Shown: positions 15,702-24,710, numbered from the stretch's first letter. The stretch is DNA of 34,142 nt from Bacteroidales bacterium UBA1736 (GCA_002315825.1 DCIC01000144.1:14480-48621), one strand, 5' to 3'. The notes: generated by a model not told the origin, from the letters alone. A program made the numbers and translations.

Positions 15702-18359
15702 TTAGTTCATTCTTGCGTTGTTGGGCTTAGACTTAGAAGAATCGGATTGGCCTCCTCTTGCAGGTTGTACATAGAAGGGCCAGAAGAATCCGATTTTGAG
15801 AGCTCGCTGTGTCCTGATGTAATGGTGTGCGCTGAAATAATCCGCCCTGTCGTTTGGCCAACCCTGGCCTATGTTTTCGACTTTGACGAAAATGCACGCC
15901 CTCTTCCATTGCATATTGACAAAGACATCAATGTAGGGACAGTCTCCATATTTTTCGGTTTTCTGATTGTAGAATGTCCCGACATTAGGATTCCATCCCG
16001 GTGCGTACCAAGCAGTGTTGTAGAAGGCATTCGCTCCTATCTGCATTGCAAGCACCTTCTGTATTGTGAATTGGATATAATATCTGAGATTCAATGCTAC
16101 GAGCGGCAGAGGGACGACGTCCTGATTTGATGACATCTGGAAAAGAATCTTATTGTCAAGGTGAAGGAAGTTGGCTATGATAAAATTCTTGTCCAGTCTT
16201 GCGGACAGAATACTCATCGGTGCCGTATTCTGGCGGACAATACCCAAGGTGTCATAATAGATATTGTTGGCCAGGAGTGAATATCCCACCTCGGCATTGA
16301 GTTTCCAGTGAGGTATGGAAATAGATCCCTGAATCTTTGTGGTTGATATCTTGCTGAATTGATTCTCCCATCTGAAATGGTTGGAGAAATAATGTTGCTG
16401 GTAGAAGTCAGGCTCATCCAGAGAAGTCTCGAAATGGGCATTTACTGATATCGGACTCTTTCGGTCGCGTCGGAAAGGATAGAAATTGAATCCCGCGTTG
16501 GCGCTTATATTGAAATCTCCGGCTTCCTGACCTGCGAACACGAAGTCTCCGAGAGCATTCCAATGGACATAATTCTTTATTTGTCCTTCAGCTCCGGCGT
16601 ATATGTAAGCAGAGTTCCACTGCTGATAACTTGTCTTGTGCAGGAAGGTCGAGTCCATCATATAGTAATGCATCAACCTGTCTCCCACTCCGACATCCAA
16701 CTTGGACACAACTCCCTCGCTGGACCAGGGTTGGAGCCTAAGGAACACTTTGTTGTCAAGCCTCATTACCCTTGATGAGTCCTTCGCCTGGGATGGGTGA
16801 TAGTAGAAGGTGTTGTTGTAGTATGCTCTTTCAGCCTCAGTGGTGAGGTCGTCTTCGTACTTTCTTCTGTATGTCGAGAATTCGCTGCTGTGCCCGATGA
16901 AGGCGGTTGTGACATCGGTGTCGAAGGCAAGGGAGTCTTGCTTGGCTTCCGTTGCCAATGAGTCTGCGGTCTTTGACGATAGACTGTCGGCTTTATTCTT
17001 CTTTCCTCCCTTGAGGAAATTGAAAGGTATTCTGTACTGCTGGTCCAGAAATACGGTCGTCTTCTTTATCTTGCTTGTGGCATTGCTCAGGCCGATGGGG
17101 ATTTCACGTGCATTTATGGTCGTATCCCTGATGAGTGTATTGTCGAGTATGCCTCCATTCTCGTCCCTTGCGACCATATTGTAGATGTATCCGGCGTGCA
17201 TAAGATACTTCTTGCCCGTGTAGTTGGTAGTTGCAAGGAAAGTCTTGTTGGCGGTGCTTTCGTGCTCCAGAATACCCTCTCCGCCATATCTGTTGAACTC
17301 AAGAGTCAGGTTCAGCTCGGGAAGTATGTTCTGGGTGGTCAGAATGTGGATATTGTCCGACATCTTCTGTCTGTCGGCAAACAGGGTGCCCCAATAGGCG
17401 AGCTCAGTGTGAGGCGTCTTGGTGTTGTAGAAATGCACCGTCGAAGCGGAGTAGCTCCAGGATTCCAGAGGTTCGTAGAAAGACACTCCTTCGGTATATT
17501 TTCTTTTGAAGAAGTCAAAGCTCTGGACGGGGGATCCTGCCACTCCCAGCCAGGTGGCATTGACATCCTTCTTGAGGAAAGGATAATCGTTGTAATGGTA
17601 ATTGAATGATGTGTCGGGCAGACTGACGGACATCTGATGGAAAGACCTGTCGCGAGTCCACATAATGATCCGCTTGTATTTCATCGAATCTGGGAGTGCG
17701 AATGTCTGCAGAATGCGCGGGGTTGAATTGACAATGCTGTCGCGGATGGACTTGAGGCTGTCTTTTACGTTTTGCAGGCTGTCCTGCATAGCAAGCTTCA
17801 GAGGAAGGGCCTGCTCCATATCATATTTCTTGCGCTCCTTTTTGTCCAGCGATGCATACCATAACGCAAACGCGGCTTTGGCCGTGGCTGTGGAGTCCGC
17901 TTTGTACAGGGAGTCAAGTTTTGGCCAGACCAAAGTGTCACCGGATGCAATCAGAGAGTCTTTGACCCATTTGTGGCACAGGGAATCCTTGATGGCGGCG
18001 TAATATGTATATCTGAAAATGTCACTAGATTTGAGGGAGTCCGGAGCGATGAGAGTGTCAAGGGCGGCTGGACGCACAGTGCTGTCAGATGGCACATCCT
18101 CCAGTCCGAGGCTGTCTTCTTGAGCCGAAACTCCCGCCGGGCCTCCTGCTTTGCCGGCTTTCTCTTCTGCTGTCCAGAATTGTTTATATCCCGGGGATCC
18201 ATAAATGACGGTGTCCTGAGAGGGCTCTTCCAACATAGAGAGTTCCGCTTCACGTACCACAACCGTCCTGTCCGTACAGACTGGACGGTATGTGGCTTGC
18301 AATGCTGCAGCGCAGACAATTGCGGCCGGGAACCATACTGTTGTCAGAAATTTTCTCAT
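15702..18359 (-). CDS. Large putative porin (Porin_10 type outer-membrane beta-barrel)
   Basis: The product has 885 residues. An N-terminal signal peptide (about 1-22) is followed by a low-complexity Asp/Ser/Lys-rich periplasmic part (to about 210). A long region of alternating aromatic beta strands follows, for example residues after SMKYKRIIMWTRD, through repeated FNFYPF and YYIQFTIQ segments, to the C terminus. This matches the large putative porins of Bacteroidetes. Substrate unknown. It lies 15 bp before the lytic transglycosylase gene and 13 bp after the MurU-like gene, suggesting a place in the same operon. Confidence 0.83.
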   Translation of the reverse strand: MRKFLTTVWFPAAIVCAAALQATYRPVCTDRTVVVREAELSMLEEPSQDTVIYGSPGYKQFWTAEEKAGKAGGPAGVSAQEDSLGLEDVPSDSTVRPAALDTLIAPDSLKSSDIFRYTYYAAIKDSLCHKWVKDSLIASGDTLVWPKLDSLYKADSTATAKAAFALWYASLDKKERKKYDMEQALPLKLAMQDSLQNVKDSLKSIRDSIVNSTPRILQTFALPDSMKYKRIIMWTRDRSFHQMSVSLPDTSFNYHYNDYPFLKKDVNATWLGVAGSPVQSFDFFKRKYTEGVSFYEPLESWSYSASTVHFYNTKTPHTELAYWGTLFADRQKMSDNIHILTTQNILPELNLTLEFNRYGGEGILEHESTANKTFLATTNYTGKKYLMHAGYIYNMVARDENGGILDNTLIRDTTINAREIPIGLSNATSKIKKTTVFLDQQYRIPFNFLKGGKKNKADSLSSKTADSLATEAKQDSLAFDTDVTTAFIGHSSEFSTYRRKYEDDLTTEAERAYYNNTFYYHPSQAKDSSRVMRLDNKVFLRLQPWSSEGVVSKLDVGVGDRLMHYYMMDSTFLHKTSYQQWNSAYIYAGAEGQIKNYVHWNALGDFVFAGQEAGDFNISANAGFNFYPFRRDRKSPISVNAHFETSLDEPDFYQQHYFSNHFRWENQFSKISTTKIQGSISIPHWKLNAEVGYSLLANNIYYDTLGIVRQNTAPMSILSARLDKNFIIANFLHLDNKILFQMSSNQDVVPLPLVALNLRYYIQFTIQKVLAMQIGANAFYNTAWYAPGWNPNVGTFYNQKTEKYGDCPYIDVFVNMQWKRACIFVKVENIGQGWPNDRADYFSAHHYIRTQRALKIGFFWPFYVQPARGGQSDSSKSKPNNARMN

Positions 18360-18372
18360 AATGCAGGCTAAG

Positions 18373-19113
18373 TTAAGGATTTTTTAGCAAAAGACACATT
18401 CTTTCAGCCTCCTGAAGAGAAGATACCTTGCCTACATCCAAGAGATTGAGACTGGGGATCTCATTGCCGTATATGGGAATACGTCCAGCGTTTCGGATGT
18501 AGAAATCCATTATCGGAAAGCCCTCAGGCTCATTTCCCATATATGTGAATATGGAGTCGTGCATCAGTTGTATTCCGGAGTATGCGAGTTTCTTATAGGC
18601 TTGAGGCTTGAAATCGGGGATGTGAGTGCGGATCTCACCGGTTTTTTCGTTTATCCATCCCGAAAGCCTCATATCGTCATCAAAGAAAAGGTGGCGGGAG
18701 GATTCTCTGTCGCTGACGGCAAGGATGGCGGCCGCTCCCTGTCTGGTATTTTTTGCAAATGCCCCGATGTCCAGATTGGACAGGATGTCAACATTGTGCG
18801 TCAGGAACCAACCGCTTCCTTCAAGCAGGTGGCGCGCTTTTTTTATGCCGCCGCCGGTGTCAAGCAGGGAACCGCTCTCATCGGAAATACTGATGTGCAC
18901 CCCAAAATTATTGTTATCGGCAAGGTAATCCTTGATTTGCTCAGAGAAGTGATGGACATTGACGACAAACTCATCGATGCCGAACTGCTTCAGCCTTTCA
19001 ATGATAAGGGAGAGGAGGGGAGTCCCTCCTACAGGGACCAGAGCTTTGGGAATGGTGTCGGTGATCGGCTTCAACCTCGTGCCGAGCCCTGCGGCAAATA
19101 TCATAGCTTTCAT
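18373..19113 (-). CDS. MurU-like sugar-1-phosphate nucleotidyltransferase
   Basis: The product has 246 residues with the NTP-transferase fold. It starts MKAMIFAAGLGTRLKPITD-, carrying the G-x-G-T-R-x(4)-T nucleotide-binding loop, then IPKALVPVGGTPLL and GIDEFVVNVHHF. MurU converts MurNAc-1-phosphate and UTP to UDP-MurNAc in peptidoglycan recycling. The pairing with an AmgK-like kinase directly upstream (ATGA overlap) supports this role, but other sugar-1-phosphates are possible. Confidence 0.82.
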   Translation of the reverse strand: MKAMIFAAGLGTRLKPITDTIPKALVPVGGTPLLSLIIERLKQFGIDEFVVNVHHFSEQIKDYLADNNNFGVHISISDESGSLLDTGGGIKKARHLLEGSGWFLTHNVDILSNLDIGAFAKNTRQGAAAILAVSDRESSRHLFFDDDMRLSGWINEKTGEIRTHIPDFKPQAYKKLAYSGIQLMHDSIFTYMGNEPEGFPIMDFYIRNAGRIPIYGNEIPSLNLLDVGKVSSLQEAERMCLLLKNP

Positions 19114-20474
19114 AATTCCCTTTCTCTATGAGTGAGCTCCACATTTACTTCCGGGAATTTTTCTTTGATATGCTTTCTCATCCTTTCTGCGCAATACACA
19201 GACCTGTGCTGCCCTCCTGTACATCCGAAACATACCTGGAGGTGGGTGAAACCTCTCTGCTGATATCTGCTGATGTGTTTGTCCACCAGACTGAAAGCGT
19301 GACTGAGAAACACTTCCGCTTCTGAGTTGTTTTCGATGAATTCAATGACACTCTTGTCCATCCCGGTGAGGTCTTTGTATTGCTCAAGCCTGCCAGGGTT
19401 GGGAATGCTGCGACAGTCAAAGATATAACCTCCTCCGTTGGCGCTCTCGTCTTCCGGCAGACCTTTTTTGTATGAGAAACTCATAACTTTTACTGTCAGG
19501 ACGCCTTCCGCCGGGCTTTCTTTCTCTGTTTGAGAGTATTTCTCGACAAGCTTTTCCAAAATAGAAAAAAGATAGGGGTATTTGCCGCCGGTATCTTTCA
19601 TCAGCTCCTTGATGTTTTCAATGGCAAAGGGTATGCTGGATATGAAATGGGGCTTTTTCTGTATAAGACCGCGGTATCCGTAGGCTCCAAGGACCTGGAG
19701 GGTGCGCAGAAGGATAAATGCTTTCAACTCCTTTCTGAAGGCTTGTGCCTCTACCTTGTCATACTTGGCGAGAGCTTCAAGATATGTGTCAATGAGCCTG
19801 TCTTTGAGCTCGGATGAATAACGGGCTCTGGCCTGAGAGATGAAAGAAGCCACGTCGTAATGGATCGGGCCTCTGCGGCCACCCTGAAAATCGATGAACC
19901 ACGGCTCTCCATCCTTTATGATGACGTTTCTGGATTGGAAATCCCTGTACATAAACGTACGTCCCGGGTCCCTTAGCAAGTCGGCTTTCATCTCATCGAA
20001 ATCGTTCTGGAGCTTGATTTCATTGAATTCGATATCCGAAAGCTTGAGGAAGCAGTATTTGAAGTAATTCAAGTCGAAATCCACCATCCTGGCATTGAAT
20101 TCCCTGTCAGGGTAGCATATGCTGAAGTCAAGTCCTTCGGCACCCTCGTATTGGATTTTCGGCAGCGCGGCAATGGTCTTGAGCAGCAGATTGGTCTCGA
20201 ACTCATTGTATTCACCCGTCTGTCTGCCGTTTGACAATAGGCCGAAGAGAAGATTGTCCCCGAGGTCCTCTTGGTAATAACTCATCAGATCATCACTGAC
20301 CTCAAGTACTTCCGGGACCTTGATTCCTTTGGACCTGAAGTGGCGGGAAAGCTCAATGAAAGCTCTGTTTTCATCCCTGTCCGTACCTTGTACGAGGATG
20401 CGTGTACCGTTATTGTCCGCTACTCTGAAGTATTGTCTTCCGCTTCCCGATGGGGTGAGTGCAACTCCATTCAT
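19110..20474 (-). CDS. AmgK-like sugar kinase fused to a RapZ C-terminal domain
   Basis: The product has 454 residues. The start at 20474 overlaps the preceding gene's TGA in ATGA; the longer upstream frame is a shadow. Residues about 5-310 form an aminoglycoside-phosphotransferase/AmgK-like kinase: SGSGRQYFRV near the N terminus, catalytic YRDFQSRN (176-183) and metal-binding IDFQGG (194-199) followed by GPIHYDVASF. Residues about 325-454 match the RapZ C-terminal domain, with GCTGGQHRSVYCAE (418-430), the region that binds glucosamine-6-phosphate in RapZ. The P-loop N-terminal half of RapZ is absent. Likely role: phosphorylate MurNAc or GlcNAc at C1 for the MurU-like partner, possibly under amino-sugar sensing. 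The fusion partner's function is inference. Confidence 0.82.
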   Translation of the reverse strand: MNGVALTPSGSGRQYFRVADNNGTRILVQGTDRDENRAFIELSRHFRSKGIKVPEVLEVSDDLMSYYQEDLGDNLLFGLLSNGRQTGEYNEFETNLLLKTIAALPKIQYEGAEGLDFSICYPDREFNARMVDFDLNYFKYCFLKLSDIEFNEIKLQNDFDEMKADLLRDPGRTFMYRDFQSRNVIIKDGEPWFIDFQGGRRGPIHYDVASFISQARARYSSELKDRLIDTYLEALAKYDKVEAQAFRKELKAFILLRTLQVLGAYGYRGLIQKKPHFISSIPFAIENIKELMKDTGGKYPYLFSILEKLVEKYSQTEKESPAEGVLTVKVMSFSYKKGLPEDESANGGGYIFDCRSIPNPGRLEQYKDLTGMDKSVIEFIENNSEAEVFLSHAFSLVDKHISRYQQRGFTHLQVCFGCTGGQHRSVYCAERMRKHIKEKFPEVNVELTHREREL

Positions 20475-21376
20475 TGCTCTTCGGCGGCTATTATGTCGCA
20501 ATTGCCCTGGGGCTTGGAGAGCTCTATCTTGCCGAACAATCTGACGCTGAGAGCGAGCAAAAGGACAAATGCTGCAAAAATCACCCAATACTGCGCGGGA
20601 CTGAAGAGCTCGGACCAGGATTCGATTTGGGCGAGTGAATCAATATGTCCGCATACAAGGGCGAAGGTGTTGTTGACAAAATGCATCAGCATAGTCAGTT
20701 TCAAAGATCCGGTGCGGTAATACACATATCCGAACAGGCATCCTGCTCCGAATGCCAGAACTGCCTGCCAGGGATTGCCGTGGATGATGGCGAAGAACAA
20801 TGCTGAAATTACAATAGCCCACCCGGGCTTGATGCCTCTGCTGCCGTCCGCCTTTTTGAAATTGAGCAAGCCTCTGAGAATCTGTCCTCTGCAGAGCCAT
20901 TCCTCAAAGAATGGAGCAAAAATGGAAACGCTCAGGAAATTGACCCAGAACTTCCCCTGGGTCATACTGTCGAGCATCTCCTCCAGCCATTGGGGAGGGT
21001 CGGGGAGAAGACCGTTGAAGAAGTCCAGAATGTATCCCAAAGCGATAATGTCGATAATGCAGACCAGTGGGATTATTATCCTTCGGCCACCGAAATGATT
21101 GCTGTCCAGAGATACTCCTTCGTCAAAAAGTGCGTTCCTCTGGCTGGTGTATGAAGCATACATCATAGGGGGAAGGAACATCATAGGATAAGCAACGAGG
21201 ATTCCATACTCAGTCGCGGCTTCGGCCCCCATAAGTGCAGTCATTATGAGTGTGAATACATTGCCAATGAGGACACCTGCAAGGAACAATAAAGTAATCC
21301 AGATGCAGCCTTTCCAGCCCGGAACAAAATACGTGAAGGAAGACAGGATGTCGAAATTCTTTCTATTTTTTCTCAT
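20471..21376 (-). CDS. CPBP family intramembrane metalloprotease
   Basis: The product has 301 residues from MRKNRKNFD at 21376. A start 17 codons upstream would overlap the previous gene by 65 bp, against 14 bp for this one. There are about eight hydrophobic segments. The CPBP (CAAX/Abi) motifs are complete: EEWLCR (EExxxR, residues 158-163), FAIIH, and MHFVNN (HxxxN) near the C terminus. These form the membrane-embedded metal site. Substrates in bacteria are mostly unknown; roles include processing of exported or membrane proteins. Overlaps on both sides place it firmly in the operon. Confidence 0.87.
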   Translation of the reverse strand: MRKNRKNFDILSSFTYFVPGWKGCIWITLLFLAGVLIGNVFTLIMTALMGAEAATEYGILVAYPMMFLPPMMYASYTSQRNALFDEGVSLDSNHFGGRRIIIPLVCIIDIIALGYILDFFNGLLPDPPQWLEEMLDSMTQGKFWVNFLSVSIFAPFFEEWLCRGQILRGLLNFKKADGSRGIKPGWAIVISALFFAIIHGNPWQAVLAFGAGCLFGYVYYRTGSLKLTMLMHFVNNTFALVCGHIDSLAQIESWSELFSPAQYWVIFAAFVLLLALSVRLFGKIELSKPQGNCDIIAAEEQ

Positions 21377-22301
21377 AAAGGGGAGTTGGGTATGTGCCGT
21401 TTCCAGCCAGTTCTTCAAATTTTGCAACTACTGCCGGTCTGTCCTCTTTATATGTGACACCGAACCATTTGGATGGAGTTGAGAGAACCTCGGTGCGGGC
21501 GGCGCCCTTCTTTATCATCTGGTCAATGGCGAATGGGATATAGAACTCTTTCTTGGGCTCATTGATATTGATTTTGAGGAAGTCCTTGAAAATCTCCTCA
21601 CTGAGGGCGAAATAGTCCGGGGTGAATCCCCACATATTCATAGAACACAGGGCATTGCCGTCAAGTGCAACTCTTTGGCCGCTTATGGTGCTCTCGCCGC
21701 GTACCACGCCGTCCTCTTCGGTGAAGATGTTGAGGTGCTCGGCTACGTCCATCAGGTTGTTGTCGTTGTCATAGGAACATATCCCTCTTGACACGCCGCC
21801 CGATTCGGAAAGCGTGTTGTTGAGGGCGAAACCTACGATGCTGAATACGCCCTTGCTGTTTTCGTGCTTTCTGAGCCAGTCAGCGATAATGCTGAAAGAC
21901 TCCCGTCCATAGAAATCATCCCCGTTGATGACGGCGAAGGGCTCGTTTATTACGTCTTTCCCCATAAGTACTGCGTGTGCCGTGCCCCAAGGCTTTTCCC
22001 TTGAGGGATTCAGTGTAAATCCGGCGGGAATCTTATTGAGCTCCTGAGTCACGAACTGGAACTTGAGGGGCTCACCGTCAATGCATCTGACGTTTTGGTA
22101 TTTCTGACGTACAGTCTCTTCAAACTGCTCTTTGAAATACTCTCTTACGATGTAAACTACTTTTCCGAAGCCTGCCTTAACGGCATCATATATTGAATAG
22201 TCGATAATTGTCTCCTGGTTGGGGCCGAGTCCATCCATCTGTTTGAGACCACCGTAGCGGCTTCCCATTCCGGCTGCGAGAACTAATAGAGTAGGTTTCA
22301 T
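21363..22301 (-). CDS. Sugar nucleotidyltransferase (NTP_transferase family)
   Basis: The product has 312 residues. The start MKPTLLVLAAGMGSRYGG at 22301 puts the nucleotide-binding loop at the N terminus, as usual; an earlier ATG adds eight residues. Further family marks are QMDGLGPNQETIIDYSI, WGTAHAVL and the metal-binding INGDDFYG. It probably activates a sugar-1-phosphate; which sugar cannot be told. It is first in a minus-strand operon that also contains a MurU-like enzyme of the same superfamily, so the two may serve different sugars. A -7 box (22325-22332) lies 24 bp upstream. Confidence 0.85.
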   Translation of the reverse strand: MKPTLLVLAAGMGSRYGGLKQMDGLGPNQETIIDYSIYDAVKAGFGKVVYIVREYFKEQFEETVRQKYQNVRCIDGEPLKFQFVTQELNKIPAGFTLNPSREKPWGTAHAVLMGKDVINEPFAVINGDDFYGRESFSIIADWLRKHENSKGVFSIVGFALNNTLSESGGVSRGICSYDNDNNLMDVAEHLNIFTEEDGVVRGESTISGQRVALDGNALCSMNMWGFTPDYFALSEEIFKDFLKININEPKKEFYIPFAIDQMIKKGAARTEVLSTPSKWFGVTYKEDRPAVVAKFEELAGNGTYPTPLYEKK

Positions 22302-22324
22302 ACAATCATAATAATAAATCTCCA

Positions 22325-22332
22325 CAAAATTA
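22325..22332 (-). promoter_or_regulatory. -7 box for the cell-wall sugar operon
   Basis: On the minus strand this reads TAATTTTG, an exact TAnnTTTG match, 24 bp before the ATG at 22301. No clear -33 TTTG is seen. It lies 2 bp from the oppositely directed box at 22335-22342. Confidence 0.5.
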
Positions 22333-22334
22333 GT

Positions 22335-22342
22335 TATTTTTG
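22335..22342 (+). promoter_or_regulatory. -7 box for divIC/ftsB
   Basis: TATTTTTG matches TAnnTTTG exactly. Expected transcription start is near 22349, about 11 nt before the ATG at 22361. No clear -33 element. Confidence 0.5.
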
Positions 22343-22360
22343 CAGATAAAGCAGAAAAAG

Positions 22361-22675
22361 ATGTTCGGAAAAATCAGCGGACTTAGAGAAAGGTTCAAGG
22401 CCTTGAGCGGCTTCAAGAAGTGGGTGGTGGTTGCCACGACAATCCTTCTTGTCGTTATCCTTTTCAATTCTAAGGGCAACCTCGGGCATCTTGTGTCCTC
22501 AGCGTATACTCTGGGCAAGCAGAAAAAGCAGATTGAAGCGTATCGCTTGAAGAATGCTGAGCTTGACAGACGCATAGAGTCCTTGTCCAACGATGTGGAT
22601 ACTCTGGAAAGATACGCGCGGGAGAAGTTCGGATTTGCCGAGCCCGGCGAAGATGTTTATATTGTTGAAAACTAA
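22361..22675 (+). CDS. Septum formation initiator DivIC/FtsB-like protein
   Basis: The product has 104 residues. A short basic N terminus is followed by one membrane helix (about 20-36, KWVVVATTILLVVILF) and a periplasmic coiled coil (about 52-88, KQKKQIEAYRLKNAELDRRIESL), ending with the family-typical YAREKFGFAEPGEDVYIVE. FtsB/DivIC joins FtsL and FtsQ to link divisome assembly to septal peptidoglycan synthesis. The start at 22361 is chosen because upstream codons in frame are non-ATG. The gene lies 10 bp before the secreted isomerase-like gene. Confidence 0.9.
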   Translation: MFGKISGLRERFKALSGFKKWVVVATTILLVVILFNSKGNLGHLVSSAYTLGKQKKQIEAYRLKNAELDRRIESLSNDVDTLERYAREKFGFAEPGEDVYIVEN

Positions 22676-22685
22676 TACCTTTATT

Positions 22686-23510
22686 ATGAAGAAGTTATTT
22701 TTATTTTTTGGGGTGTCGCTGATGCTCTCGTCGGCGGTTCCTTCGTTTGCTCAGTCCATTGACGGGAAGCATCCTTCAGAGGATTTCCAGATCAGCGTGG
22801 CCGGCTACTCTTATCGCAAATACAATATCGATGAGACTCTCGCTTTCCTTAAGAGTATGGATGTGAAGTATTTTTCAGTCAAGGACTGGTGGCTTCCCCT
22901 CGACTCGACAAAGGAGCAGATGGACGCTTTCAAGGCAAAATGTGCCGAGAACGGTATTGAAGGATATATCCTCGGCCCTATCTATATGAGGTCAAAGGAG
23001 GAAGTGGACAAGACCTTTGATTATGTCGCCCGTTATGGATCGGATATGTTCATCGGTGTTCCGAATTACGAATTGCTCGACTATGTCATAGAGAAAGTCG
23101 CAAAGACAGGTATCCGTGTTGCCATCCATACTCACGGACCCGACGGAGCTGCATTCCCTGACATCCGCACAATAGTGGATATGGTAAAGGATCCCAAGCT
23201 CGGCATCGGCTGCTGTATGGATCTGGGTCATACCTTCCGTATGGGATATAATGTCGCTGAAGATATCAAGACATACAAGGACTGGATTTATGATATCCAC
23301 ATCAAAGACGAGACTGCAGCCCAGAAGTCCGGACAGACCTGGGAGATGGGACGCGGTGTAATGGATTTCATCCCCATCGTCAAGGCACTCAGGGATATCA
23401 ATTATCAGGGAAAGATTTCTCTCGAGTTTGAAAAGAACGGAGATAATCCTCATCCAGGTGTAGCTGAATCCATCGGATATCTTCGCGGAGTAATTGACGC
23501 CACGAGATAA
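22686..23510 (+). CDS. Secreted sugar phosphate isomerase/epimerase-like TIM-barrel protein
   Basis: The product has 274 residues from MKKLFLFFGVSLMLSS at 22686, a signal peptide ending PSFAQ, so the mature enzyme is periplasmic. The rest is a xylose-isomerase-like TIM barrel: VAGYSYRKYNIDETLAFLK, GYILGPIYM, IHTHGPDG, GCCMDLGHT, IYDIHIKDE and ISLEFEKNG hold the His, Asp, Glu residues that bind metal. Exported members act on sugars or keto-sugars rather than phosphorylated metabolites; the exact substrate is unknown. The stop codon directly abuts that of the convergent gene at 23511. Confidence 0.83.
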   Translation: MKKLFLFFGVSLMLSSAVPSFAQSIDGKHPSEDFQISVAGYSYRKYNIDETLAFLKSMDVKYFSVKDWWLPLDSTKEQMDAFKAKCAENGIEGYILGPIYMRSKEEVDKTFDYVARYGSDMFIGVPNYELLDYVIEKVAKTGIRVAIHTHGPDGAAFPDIRTIVDMVKDPKLGIGCCMDLGHTFRMGYNVAEDIKTYKDWIYDIHIKDETAAQKSGQTWEMGRGVMDFIPIVKALRDINYQGKISLEFEKNGDNPHPGVAESIGYLRGVIDATR

Positions 23511-24710
23511 TCAGACGAACAGCAGCACCAAAAATGCATACAAGAGGACAGCCTGGAATGTCAGGCGGTCCTTTGTGCTTTTATCCAGCATCAATTCTGT
23601 GGGATTCTCGTTGAGAATCTCATCGAAACTCTTTTCTGTGAGGCTTTGCCCCGAAGCCCATTTTCTGATGATTTCTCCGTCGCTTAAATAGGTGAATCCT
23701 CCGTTGGAACGGTTGAGGGTCATAATGGTCTTTATATCGGAAATCACCGTATGCTCCTCCAGCCCTTCTCCGCTCTGCCCGGATTCGGGCAGGATCAGAA
23801 GAGAAGTAATGCCTCTGGCTTCAGCCATTCCCATAGCGGCACCGATCTGGGCCCATTTCTTGCTGCTGAAATCCCCTGGAGCATAGGCGGATACCAGAAG
23901 GACTTTGCCTTGAGCGGCGAGACTGTCGAGGTAAATGCCTTCACTGTTTCTGATTGAGAGGACAGGAAAAGACTGCCCCATATCATCAGATCGCAGTTCT
24001 ACGGATCCGCTTGAGACGAAGGTCCAGGTTGAATCGGGGAGATTGCTTAAAGTAAAGACTCCCTTCTGGCCGTTTTTTTCATATATGAAGCAGACTTCAT
24101 CTCCGGGATTTGGCGATATGTTTTTCTGGGCTGCAATGAGTTCTGCCCCTGGAGCAAAGTCGGTGAAGTCCATAAGCGGAAGCCGGACCTGGGAATAAAC
24201 TGCGAACAACAGGCAGGATGCCATAACCACCAGGGTCTTAATGTATGTTTTCTTGTTGTTTTTGCCCGTGCCGCTTGACCTGAATGCCGCAAACGCAAGT
24301 AAGCAAAGGATGATGTTTTTGACAAAGGTCTGGAGATGTGTCAGATGAATGGCTTCCCCAAAACACCCGCAGTCCATTTCCGGGTTGAAAATCAACAGGA
24401 TGAGAGTAATGAGCGTAAAGAAAGCCAGAAGGGCTGAGGTCAGAATTCTGATGATTTTCCGGTAAATGCCTCCTATCAGACAAGCTCCGAGGGAGGTCTC
24501 GAGAAACGCCAGGACAAAGCCCAGCCACTTTGATGCGAAATCCGGGAGGAATGCCAGATGGAAAAATTTGAAGTAGTCCTGTACAATGAGGCCCGCCCCG
24601 AGAGGGTCCATCAGTTTCAGCATACCTGATAAGAATAATACGGCACCTGTGATGACGGCGCATATCCTGCCGGCTACGGGCAAAGCTGGTTCTTTTATCT
24701 GGACGTTCAT
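23511..24710 (-). CDS. BT_3928-like membrane protein with DoxX/MauE-like N-terminal domain
   Basis: The product has 399 residues. Four membrane helices lie in the first 160 residues (about 15-35, 52-82, 88-112, 125-142), resembling DoxX/MauE redox-associated proteins, with a GCFGEA cysteine motif between them. A fifth helix at about 160-175 leads to a periplasmic domain (about 180-375), and a hydrophobic helix closes the C terminus (about 380-399). The architecture matches the Bacteroidetes BT_3928 family, of unknown function. The start overlaps the tmk stop in ATGA, so the two are co-translated. Confidence 0.78.
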   Translation of the reverse strand: MNVQIKEPALPVAGRICAVITGAVLFLSGMLKLMDPLGAGLIVQDYFKFFHLAFLPDFASKWLGFVLAFLETSLGACLIGGIYRKIIRILTSALLAFFTLITLILLIFNPEMDCGCFGEAIHLTHLQTFVKNIILCLLAFAAFRSSGTGKNNKKTYIKTLVVMASCLLFAVYSQVRLPLMDFTDFAPGAELIAAQKNISPNPGDEVCFIYEKNGQKGVFTLSNLPDSTWTFVSSGSVELRSDDMGQSFPVLSIRNSEGIYLDSLAAQGKVLLVSAYAPGDFSSKKWAQIGAAMGMAEARGITSLLILPESGQSGEGLEEHTVISDIKTIMTLNRSNGGFTYLSDGEIIRKWASGQSLTEKSFDEILNENPTELMLDKSTKDRLTFQAVLLYAFLVLLFV

